DNA of 64,000 nt, taken from the NCBI RefSeq assembly GCF_018336155.1, contig NZ_JAGYHF010000001.1:186001-250000 (forward strand), written 5' to 3'. The stretch is from Pseudomonas rustica. Its GTDB lineage: Bacteria; Pseudomonadota; Gammaproteobacteria; Pseudomonadales; Pseudomonadaceae. Below the pieces are notes generated by a model that worked only from the letters and a program-made list of their open reading frames with translations, had not been told where the DNA came from and made no database searches. Numbering within the stretch: position 1 is the stretch's first letter; each line of letters opens with the position of its first letter. Positions 18,789 through 26,516 of this stretch are shown here, piece by piece. The position numbers were made by a program, and so were the translations under genes.

Positions 18789-21700
18789 AAAAAACGACAG
18801 ATGATAAAAAGCCGGCTGGTGAAGTTAACTCCAAGACTTACTGGGACTATCGGTTCTCAAATGATTGGGAAGAAAATTTTGGCCGCGAGCAAAGCATTTT
18901 TTTCAGCGAAGTTGCCGTCAACGGTTTTCCGGCTTGGCTGACAGATCAGATAAAAGATCAACAGCTCACGATGTGCGATTGGGGCTGCGCGCAAGGAGAC
19001 GGAACACAAAACCTCGCCAACCGTTTACAACTACCAGAACTCGTTGGCGTCGATTTCTCTCCCGAGGCAATCGCCAAAGCGCGCGCTGCTTACCCCAAAA
19101 ATCTGTTTATCTGTGACGACTTCCTCGGGGAAAGCTCCAGTCCTGCATGGGACGTGTTGTTTTCATCCAACACGCTCGAGCATTTCGCTGAACCATGGGA
19201 CGTACTGGACAAGGTGCGCACAAAGGCGAAAAAATTCATCGCTCTCCTGCTACCGTTCAGAGAGAAAGACCTGATCGACGAGCATTTTTATTCGTTTGAC
19301 TTCGATAACATACCTGCGAGCTTCGGGACTTGGGCACTGACACATAGCAGTATTACAGATACCTCCCAGGATCAGCCGAATTATTGGCCAGGCGAGCAAA
19401 TACTTCTCGTTTACTCCAACTTGGACAACCACGAAGCTACGAAGCTTTATCTAAAAAATTTGAATATCGAACCAAACAGCCAGTTAAGGGACAAGATGGA
19501 CCTGCACCGCCAACTACTGAAAACACAATATGACGAATTTGAAAAGGTTCGCGAAAGCCTTGAGGCACGCCAGACAGAGCTGTTGCTGATACATGCTGAA
19601 ACGCAAGCAGCATTAAAAGCGAGCGAAGAAACGCAGCGCATCACTGCCGAAGCTCACAACCTCGTAGTCGACCAGCTTAATAGCAAAGCTGAACAACTTC
19701 ACAGTGAAGCTGAGAAATTGCATAACCAAGTTGAACAGCTTAACAATACTGTTGAGCAGCTCTACGCCGATGCCAAGAAGCTGAATAGCGAGGTTGAACA
19801 CCTTCATATTATTGAGGCTCAATATACGAAGGTCATCGAAAGTAAGTCCTGGATGCTGACCAAGCCCCTGCGGCTCGCCATGCGCATCGCGCGCCACGGT
19901 ATAACTGCAGGAGACAAACGCTCGTTAAAAAACAAACTGCGTGGTGTCTACCATAGGCTTCCGCTTTCGACAGCAGTGAAAAAAACTGTTCGTCATTCAT
20001 ACTCCACGATTGTTGAAGCTCCGATTTCCGCCGTAAAAACGCAGCTGATGAGCGTTAATTTATTTGAGCTACCCTCCCTGCGTCCCGCTCCCCAACAGGA
20101 AGGTCTTGCCGACTATATATTTTGGGGGGTAATTGACTGGCACTTCCGTCATCAACGACCACAACAACTAGCTCAAGCACTGGCAGGCGCAGGTCGCAGG
20201 GTCTTTTATGTTTCCGTAAATTTGATTGACGACCCGAGACCTGGCTTCCATGTTGAGCAGCTGGATACGCACGGCCGCCTGTTCCAAATCAATCTTTACG
20301 CTAAGGGCTCTCCGGTAATCTACACCACCGCGCCAAGTTTCGACATTTCAGAGCAACTCAGAGGTTCGATCGGACAGGTACTGAACTGGGCAGGCACCCG
20401 CCAAATCGTTTCAATGATTCAACATCCGTTCTGGTACGAAACCTGCAACATGCTTCCTGATAGCGAAGTAGTTTATGACTGCATGGATCACCACGAAGGG
20501 TTTGGTAATGTATCCGAAGAAGTGTTGTCTATTGAACGCGCTTTGATGCGCAACGCAGACATTACGATTACAACCTCTACGTGGCTTGATGAAATTGTTT
20601 CAAAACACACACAGAACAGGGTTCTGATCCGAAACGCTGGAGAATACGACCATTTTGCCAACCGTCCTGGCAACGTTTACACCGATCCGCAGCAACGTAA
20701 GATCATCGGTTATTACGGTGCAATTGCCGAGTGGTTCGACGTAACGCTGATGGAGAACGTCGCCAGGGCGTTTCCACAACATTGCATTCTGATGATTGGT
20801 GCAGATACTGTTGGCGCTCGCGAAAAGCTTGCTCATCTGGACAACGTGATTTTTACAGGCGAAATGCCTTATGGCGAATTACCAAAATACGTTCACGCAT
20901 TTGACGTCTGCTTACTTCCCTTTCAAGTGATTCCTCTGACTCTTGCAACCAACCCAGTCAAGGTCTATGAGTATCTTAGCGCCGGAAAACCAGTGGTATC
21001 CGTAGATTTGCCAGAGATAAAACAATTCGAAAATCTGGTACATGCATGCCCGACCACTCAGGATTTCATTCGTGCAATCAGTGAAGAGTTGGAGGCACCA
21101 AATGCATCCGAGCGCATTCCTGCGCGCCAGGCATTTGCCAGAAATCAGACATGGGGACATCGCGCGGTACAGATGATCAAGCGCATTGAGCAAGAACGGT
21201 GCGTACCCCGAGTGAGCGTGGTTGTAGTGACGTACAACAACATCGAACTCACCAAAGCCTGCTTGGCCAGTATCGTCGAGTACTCCAATCACGAAAATCT
21301 TCAGATCATTGTCGTCGACAACGCTTCCGCTGACGGAACCCCCGCTCTCCTCACGGACTGGGTGTCTCAGGGTGAAAATCGTAAAATCATTCTGAACGAT
21401 GATAATCGCGGTTTCGCCGCAGCGAATAACCAAGGCTTGGCCATTGCTGACGGTGAGTTTCTGGTTCTTCTGAATAACGATACATTTGTCACCCCTGGCT
21501 GGATTCGTACGATGTACCGCCACCTGGAGCGTAACAAATCAGTCGGTATTGTTGGTCCAGTTACCAACAACATAGGCAATGAAGCAAAAATCCAGATTGC
21601 ATACCAAAACATGGAAGAAATGCAGGTTGAAGCAGCTAAATACACACTTAGCCACATCGGAAAATTACAGCCCATTCAAACGGTCGCATTTTTCTGCGTC

Positions 21701-21979
21701 ATGTTTCCACGCAAAGTTTATGAGGATGTAGGACCACTGGATGAAGCGTTCGGGCGAGGTTTTTTTGAAGATGACGACTACTGCCGCCGAATCGAACAAC
21801 TTGGCTTAACGATTGCTTGTGCTGAAGACGTATTTATCCATCACCATCTTTCAGCTTCATTCAATAAGCTTAAAAGTGCCGATCGTCAGGCGTTATTCGA
21901 TCAAAATAAAGCTACGTATGAAGCAAAGTGGGGCACTTGGACTCCACACGCCTACAAAAATGACGAAACTAACAGCTAA
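18785..21979 (+). CDS. Methyltransferase - coiled coil - GT4-like - GT2 fusion protein (1064 aa)
   Basis: This is a four-part protein. Residues 1-215 are a class I SAM methyltransferase (MCDWGCAQGDGT at 63-74, VGVDFS, then SNTLEHFAEPWD). Residues about 235-345 are a coiled coil ending in seven exact heptads (296-344), then the SKSWMLTKPLRL motif common after coils in O-antigen enzymes. Residues about 440-800 are a GT4-like glycosyltransferase (HQRPQQLAQAL, YDCMDHHEGF, VKVYEYLSAGKPVVS), resembling the 370-residue enzyme at 23136. Residues about 807-1064 are a GT2 domain (VVVVTYNN, LLNNDTFV, FEDDDYCRR). It overlaps wzt by ATGA. The domain order recalls WbdD, the terminator and length ruler of ABC-type O antigens, but without its kinase. 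Domain calls are firm; the role is inferred. Confidence 0.88.
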   Translation: MKKTTDDKKPAGEVNSKTYWDYRFSNDWEENFGREQSIFFSEVAVNGFPAWLTDQIKDQQLTMCDWGCAQGDGTQNLANRLQLPELVGVDFSPEAIAKARAAYPKNLFICDDFLGESSSPAWDVLFSSNTLEHFAEPWDVLDKVRTKAKKFIALLLPFREKDLIDEHFYSFDFDNIPASFGTWALTHSSITDTSQDQPNYWPGEQILLVYSNLDNHEATKLYLKNLNIEPNSQLRDKMDLHRQLLKTQYDEFEKVRESLEARQTELLLIHAETQAALKASEETQRITAEAHNLVVDQLNSKAEQLHSEAEKLHNQVEQLNNTVEQLYADAKKLNSEVEHLHIIEAQYTKVIESKSWMLTKPLRLAMRIARHGITAGDKRSLKNKLRGVYHRLPLSTAVKKTVRHSYSTIVEAPISAVKTQLMSVNLFELPSLRPAPQQEGLADYIFWGVIDWHFRHQRPQQLAQALAGAGRRVFYVSVNLIDDPRPGFHVEQLDTHGRLFQINLYAKGSPVIYTTAPSFDISEQLRGSIGQVLNWAGTRQIVSMIQHPFWYETCNMLPDSEVVYDCMDHHEGFGNVSEEVLSIERALMRNADITITTSTWLDEIVSKHTQNRVLIRNAGEYDHFANRPGNVYTDPQQRKIIGYYGAIAEWFDVTLMENVARAFPQHCILMIGADTVGAREKLAHLDNVIFTGEMPYGELPKYVHAFDVCLLPFQVIPLTLATNPVKVYEYLSAGKPVVSVDLPEIKQFENLVHACPTTQDFIRAISEELEAPNASERIPARQAFARNQTWGHRAVQMIKRIEQERCVPRVSVVVVTYNNIELTKACLASIVEYSNHENLQIIVVDNASADGTPALLTDWVSQGENRKIILNDDNRGFAAANNQGLAIADGEFLVLLNNDTFVTPGWIRTMYRHLERNKSVGIVGPVTNNIGNEAKIQIAYQNMEEMQVEAAKYTLSHIGKLQPIQTVAFFCVMFPRKVYEDVGPLDEAFGRGFFEDDDYCRRIEQLGLTIACAEDVFIHHHLSASFNKLKSADRQALFDQNKATYEAKWGTWTPHAYKNDETNS
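19670..19816 (+). repeat. Seven in-frame 21-nt heptad repeats in the coiled coil
   Basis: Codons 296-344 of the fusion protein are seven consecutive heptads of pattern [DEK][QKH]L-x4: DQLNSKA, EQLHSEA, EKLHNQV, EQLNNTV, EQLYADA, KKLNSEV, EHLHIIE. Leu is invariant at position 3. The DNA is diverged but still a recognisable 21-bp periodicity. Such arrays can gain or lose units without a frameshift. Confidence 0.9.
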
Positions 21980-22044
21980 CTCGATATTCAATGCGTCGAG
22001 CAAGATGGCTCGTCATTTAATAAAATCTACATAGGAACGTTTGT

Positions 22045-23139
22045 ATGAAAATTATGTGCACTGTTGGCACCCGGCCAGAAGCGATCAAGATGGCACCCGT
22101 GATCCTCGCCCTCAAGGAACAGTCTTGGGCCGAAGTTCGGGTGCTGGCAACAGCACAGCATCGTCACATGCTCGATCAAGTGATGAGTTTCTTCGGGATC
22201 GTTCCCGACATTGATCTGAACATCATGAAGCCTAACCAGACACTTACCGAGCTGACGGCCAGGTTGCTGTTGGAGCTGGATAAGGTATTACTTGAAGAAA
22301 AACCTGACGTTGTTCTCGCCCAAGGTGATACGACGACAGTTTTCGCGATGTCTCTCGCTTGCTTCTATCGCCGTATACCGTTTGGTCACGTGGAGGCTGG
22401 CCTCCGCACGTGGGATATGCAGAACCCGTTTCCGGAAGAAGCCAATCGCGTGTTGGCGGGGCGCTTGACAAAATGGCATTTTGCCCCGACCCAAAGTTCA
22501 AAAAACAATCTGCTGCGTGAAGGTATCGCTAATCAGGATATTACCGTGACGGGTAACACCGTCATCGATGCATTGTTAATGACAGCTGCAAAAGATCTCA
22601 CCCTGGGAATCGAACTTGACGACAGCAAACGATTGATACTGGTGACTTCGCACCGTCGTGAAAACTTTGGCGCCCCTTTCAAAAATATTTGCCGTGCCCT
22701 GAAAACACTCGCCGAGCGAAATCAGGATGTGCAGATTTTGTATCCAGTTCACCCTAATCCAAATGTGAAAGACATCGCCTACGAGATGCTATCGGAGGTG
22801 CCGAACATCATTCTGTGCGACCCACTGGATTACTCGCCATTCATTGCCGCAATGAAAAAATCCTACCTGATTATCAGTGACTCCGGTGGTGTACAGGAAG
22901 AGGCGCCAGCACTGGGAATTCCGGTACTTGTACTTCGCGACGAGACTGAGCGACCAGAAGCGGTTGATATGGGCGTAGTAAAACTCGTAGGCCCAAATTA
23001 CGATCTTATTCTAAATGAAGCCCAAAGGTTGCTAGACGACCCTCAAGCCTATAAGGCAATGGCACGGGGCGTTTCGCCTTACGGTGATGGTAAGGGCGCT
23101 CAGCGTATCGTTGAAGTTCTCAAAGAGTTCTGCGCTTGA
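22045..23139 (+). CDS. wecB: Non-hydrolysing UDP-GlcNAc 2-epimerase
   Basis: A 364-residue cytoplasmic enzyme interconverting UDP-GlcNAc and UDP-ManNAc. It starts MKIMCTVGTRPEAIKMAPV, the hallmark of WecB/MnaA, and carries QGDTTTVF, GHVEAGLRT, TSHRREN and SDSGGVQEEAP. The start has an AGGAACG site about 8 nt upstream. It follows the fusion gene by 65 nt and precedes a glycosyltransferase with TTGA overlap. It supplies ManNAc-type sugar for the O unit. No wecC-type dehydrogenase is seen nearby, so ManNAc itself, not the uronic acid, is the likely product used. Confidence 0.96.
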   Translation: MKIMCTVGTRPEAIKMAPVILALKEQSWAEVRVLATAQHRHMLDQVMSFFGIVPDIDLNIMKPNQTLTELTARLLLELDKVLLEEKPDVVLAQGDTTTVFAMSLACFYRRIPFGHVEAGLRTWDMQNPFPEEANRVLAGRLTKWHFAPTQSSKNNLLREGIANQDITVTGNTVIDALLMTAAKDLTLGIELDDSKRLILVTSHRRENFGAPFKNICRALKTLAERNQDVQILYPVHPNPNVKDIAYEMLSEVPNIILCDPLDYSPFIAAMKKSYLIISDSGGVQEEAPALGIPVLVLRDETERPEAVDMGVVKLVGPNYDLILNEAQRLLDDPQAYKAMARGVSPYGDGKGAQRIVEVLKEFCA

Positions 23140-24248
23140 CAAGGCTGGTTTACCTGTCACCGGTCGCCTGGACTAGTTTCGCGCAAAGACCGCAAAAATT
23201 CGCCCGCTGGTTTCACAAGAAAACCGGCGGCGATGTTTTGTGGGTTGAACCTTATCCAAGTCGTTTTCCTTGTTTGGCCGACTTCAAAAAAATTGGGGTA
23301 AACGACAAAATTGACGGCGAGCATTCAGAGCCTTGGTTAAGCGTGCTCAAACCTCGAGCGCTACCGTTAGAACCACTTCCGGCATCTGGACTGCTCAACA
23401 GAACGCTATATTGGTCCGAACTTATACAAGAAATAAAAAAATTTTCTAACCAGCAAGAAACTTTGCTGGTTGTTGGCAAACCCACCGTACTAGCATTGCA
23501 AATCCTCAAAGAACTTAAGAACTGCAAATCAGTTTACGATGCAATGGATGACTTCCCGACTTTTTTCAAGGGGCTCTCAAGATCAGCTATGGCTCGTCGT
23601 GAGTTGCGGATAGCAAAGACTGCTGATGTCGTCATGGCATCTTCGACGCAGTTAAAAACAAAGTGGAGCAAACAACATAACAATGTAAAGTTAGTACCTA
23701 ATGGCCTTGACTCATCTTTATTGCCGGCGAAGTTGAGCACAATGAGTACAGTCTCGCCCAAGGTATTCGGCTACTTAGGCACAATCGGTGCTTGGTTTGA
23801 CTGGCAGTGGGTTATTGATCTTGCTGAATCGCGCCCAAATGATTTAGTTCATGTTATAGGACCGGTATTTAACCGTTCGAGCATAAGACTCCCTGAGAAC
23901 CTGAAAATTTTCGCTCCTTGCAGCCATCAAGATGCTTTGGTAAGAATGCTGTCATTTGACATTGCAATAATTCCTTTTTTACGAAATGAGTTAACTGCCT
24001 CCGTTGATCCTATAAAATATTATGAATACAAAGCGTTAGGTTTGCCGATAATTTCAACTCGCTTTGGTGAAATGAACCAGCATTGCAGTGAAAAAGGTGT
24101 ATACCTCTGCGATCACAGACTTGAAATGGATGAAGCAATTTCATCCGCACTAAATTACACAACCACCGCTGCAGAATCTGAAGTGTTCAGAGTTGCGAAT
24201 GACTGGGATGCAAGGTTCGACGCTGCGGAGTTATTCGAAATGATCTAG
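23136..24248 (+). CDS. GT4-like glycosyltransferase
   Basis: A 370-residue putative O-antigen glycosyltransferase. Motifs QRPQKFARWF, YDAMDDFPTF, GYLGTIGAWFD and IKYYEYKALGLPIIS align by eye with the middle domain of the 1064-residue protein, so the two look paralogous. The only sensible start is TTG 23136, which overlaps the wecB stop as TTGA; the next Met is more than 120 codons in. It ends the plus-strand half of the O-antigen locus, 40 bp from the convergent minus-strand block. AT content rises sharply here compared with wecB. Sugar specificity cannot be read from sequence. Confidence 0.85.
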   Translation: MTRLVYLSPVAWTSFAQRPQKFARWFHKKTGGDVLWVEPYPSRFPCLADFKKIGVNDKIDGEHSEPWLSVLKPRALPLEPLPASGLLNRTLYWSELIQEIKKFSNQQETLLVVGKPTVLALQILKELKNCKSVYDAMDDFPTFFKGLSRSAMARRELRIAKTADVVMASSTQLKTKWSKQHNNVKLVPNGLDSSLLPAKLSTMSTVSPKVFGYLGTIGAWFDWQWVIDLAESRPNDLVHVIGPVFNRSSIRLPENLKIFAPCSHQDALVRMLSFDIAIIPFLRNELTASVDPIKYYEYKALGLPIISTRFGEMNQHCSEKGVYLCDHRLEMDEAISSALNYTTTAAESEVFRVANDWDARFDAAELFEMI

Positions 24249-24288
24249 CAGGCTGTATATCCCCTGAGTTAACCCATCATGACTCTCA

Positions 24289-24648
24289 TCATTCGCCGAA
24301 TTCAGCGCCCACGCAGCGCGTGGTATCTACGGTTCGTCTAGCCAAGAAATTATTATTCTGATCCCTCAGTACAAAAGTTAGCCCATCAGATACCCATGCA
24401 CCCGTTTTAAGCGTTCTAATAAGTGGTCCAGAACTCCACAACGTCTCTGGCTCCCCGACTTTCGTCACATAGACAGCTACAGACGTCACGCCCGGTTTAG
24501 TAATAGCCCAGCTTAACTCTGAAATATTAGCGGGTTGGGTGCATGAGTCAAAACGATGCGGTTGCACATCAAAATTTACATCCCGACCTGCAAACTTGTA
24601 ACAAGCCACAAAAATCAAAAATACAAGTAAAATAAGTTTGAGTTTCAC
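24289..24648 (-). CDS. Small exported protein of unknown function
   Basis: A 119-codon frame begins at GTG 24648 (MKLKLILLVFLIFVACYKFAG). It has a hydrophobic N-terminus, either a signal peptide or anchor with a Cys at residue 16 that is lipobox-like but weak, followed by a soluble domain with three further Cys. Phrases such as LSWAITKPGVTSVAVYVTKVG suggest a beta-rich, Ig-like fold. Its start overlaps the end of the phosphotransferase gene by 80 nt in another frame, which is long. It is the last gene of the minus-strand O-antigen block. I do not recognise a family. Confidence 0.6.
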   Translation of the reverse strand: MKLKLILLVFLIFVACYKFAGRDVNFDVQPHRFDSCTQPANISELSWAITKPGVTSVAVYVTKVGEPETLWSSGPLIRTLKTGAWVSDGLTFVLRDQNNNFLARRTVDTTRCVGAEFGE

Positions 24649-26395
24649 TTACCCAATACTCTTTGGTTAATATATTCGGAAAACTTTCCCTGCACTTGTA
24701 ATCTAACCACTGAATGCAGTGCCTGAAGTTCAGATTCTGAAGCACTGCCCCTTCCGTTCGTGCAAAAGCATTCAGTAAATTTAAATATTGAGACGACCTT
24801 ATTCCGGCCCTATTAAATATCGCTGCGCCAAGGGCCCAAGAAGTCTGAATATTGAAAGCTTCACCAGGTACATTTGTGAATACCACCCATGGAACCTGTT
24901 GTGACTTTGCAGGAAGACCATTCTTGAACGATAGTTCGTTGTATACAGAAACAAATGAAGGGAGATGATCACCATAAAAAGCCAGTATATAAGGCTTATT
25001 TCGTTTCTCTAGATAATCATGAAGCCTACCCAATTGTGCATCTGCGTTATGTATGTGCCCCAAATAGGTCTGCAACTCAGATTGTGCTTCTGGACTTAAC
25101 GATCGAAGAATACCGCTATTGCCATACTTATCTAAGGTGGAGTCTTTTGAAGAATAAGGACCATGCGCTTCTATGCTCACAGCGAAAACAAATTTCCTTT
25201 CGTTATGATTATCAAACTGATGAATAATCAAATCTGTCAAACTCTGATCCGACATAAAGAAACCGTTTTTTTTCGAATCTTCCAAAAAATCGGTGATAGT
25301 TAGAAATTTATCGAAATGTGCTTTCTTGAAAAACTCGGTTCTGTTCCAAAAACTGCCGGTGTTACCGTGAATCGCGAGTGTAGAATATCCCGTTTTTTTT
25401 GCCTGAGCTGCGAGTCCGTCAACATCAGTAGAATCGAGTTGCATGTAAGGAAACTCGATTTTTGGATAAGCCAATAAAGGGCAGCCTGAAAGAACTTCAT
25501 ATTCCGTCCGTATAGTGCCACCACCGAACGTAGGAACCTTCATATAGCCTGCCCTCCCTTGTTCAACCGCGGCAGCGTAAACAGGTACGGCAGCGCGCAG
25601 TTCATCCGCCCCCTTAAAAAGAGCCGGATCGGAAAATGCTTCACTCTGTACGATAATAATATCGGGCATATTCTCTTGGTCGGAAACAGAAGCAGATACA
25701 CCTTGATCCGAACCATATTTGTCAACGATATAATCAACATCCCGATAATTCACTGGTTCATCGTTGGCAGCCTTATCTTTAATAAAATTATAAATAATCT
25801 TGCTAATCACACCTGCGTGCAAAACACTGGTTTGATCGTTCCACGAAAAGCGCATCAGTCTGAAATCGTAAAATTTATCAGGAAAACCAAAATAACCCGC
25901 AATAGCCAACATACCGGTAAAAACACACGAAACTAAAAGCCTTGCAATGGATCTCTTTCTAAACACCCTACTTTCAACAAAAATGAATACAAATACAAAT
26001 ATAAGCGCCATCACAATCGACAACACTAGCCATTTTATATCGATATAACTTTTGAATAAATCAATCGCCCCACGATCCAAATATCGGACAAAAAGAATAT
26101 CTTCACTTGACAAGGGTCGGCCAAGATATTCATTCTTTTTGAAACTCGCAAAATAGAATAAAGCCCCCGACGCTAACGCGATCAAAAAAGGAGCAACTAA
26201 TCTATTAATTAGCAACAAAAGGGATATGAAAATTATAAAAAAAGGCAAAAAGTTACCAACACTTCCCCATGTAAACAAGTATACGCCCGGCTCTAATCCA
26301 AGCGAAATACGGTCAAACCACCAAATTAATGCCCATAGCGTTACGCTGAGTATGAATACACTTGACCAAGACGCAACCAGACGACTGTACCGCAT
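24569..26395 (-). CDS. LtaS/OpgB-like membrane phosphotransferase (sulfatase fold)
   Basis: This 608-residue protein has about five N-terminal membrane helices (to about residue 175) and a periplasmic alkaline-phosphatase/sulfatase domain. Likely metal and nucleophile sites are IIIVQSEAF, GGGTIRTEYEVLSG (Thr), and YGDHLPSF near the end. Family members move glycerol-phosphate or related groups from phospholipid to a glycan (LtaS; OpgB on periplasmic glucans). Here, among LPS genes, it probably decorates the O antigen or core, but that is inference. ATG 26395 is chosen for its AGGTGA site. The last 25 or so residues (FTCIFDFCGLL) overlap the next gene out of frame and look atypical, hinting at a lost stop codon. 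Confidence 0.82.
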   Translation of the reverse strand: MRYSRLVASWSSVFILSVTLWALIWWFDRISLGLEPGVYLFTWGSVGNFLPFFIIFISLLLLINRLVAPFLIALASGALFYFASFKKNEYLGRPLSSEDILFVRYLDRGAIDLFKSYIDIKWLVLSIVMALIFVFVFIFVESRVFRKRSIARLLVSCVFTGMLAIAGYFGFPDKFYDFRLMRFSWNDQTSVLHAGVISKIIYNFIKDKAANDEPVNYRDVDYIVDKYGSDQGVSASVSDQENMPDIIIVQSEAFSDPALFKGADELRAAVPVYAAAVEQGRAGYMKVPTFGGGTIRTEYEVLSGCPLLAYPKIEFPYMQLDSTDVDGLAAQAKKTGYSTLAIHGNTGSFWNRTEFFKKAHFDKFLTITDFLEDSKKNGFFMSDQSLTDLIIHQFDNHNERKFVFAVSIEAHGPYSSKDSTLDKYGNSGILRSLSPEAQSELQTYLGHIHNADAQLGRLHDYLEKRNKPYILAFYGDHLPSFVSVYNELSFKNGLPAKSQQVPWVVFTNVPGEAFNIQTSWALGAAIFNRAGIRSSQYLNLLNAFARTEGAVLQNLNFRHCIQWLDYKCRESFPNILTKEYWVSETQTYFTCIFDFCGLLQVCRSGCKF

Positions 26396-26413
26396 GCACA
26401 TCACCTGCAATTC

Positions 26414-26441
26414 AAACCGGCCCTAAATGAGGGGCCGGTTT
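26414..26441 (-). terminator. Inverted repeat, possible terminator
   Basis: AAACCGGCCC and GGGCCGGTTT, a perfect 10-bp inverted repeat with an 8-nt loop, lie in the 121-bp gap between the GT-C-like gene and the phosphotransferase gene. There is no long U tract on either strand beyond the TTT in the arm. It could partly uncouple expression of the last two genes of the operon. Confidence 0.45.
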
Positions 26442-26516
26442 AACATAAGTGTTCCAACAAATTGTATAAGCGTTTTCCAAAGGGCCTATTTTAGCCAACC
26501 CTCTATAAGTAATTCT

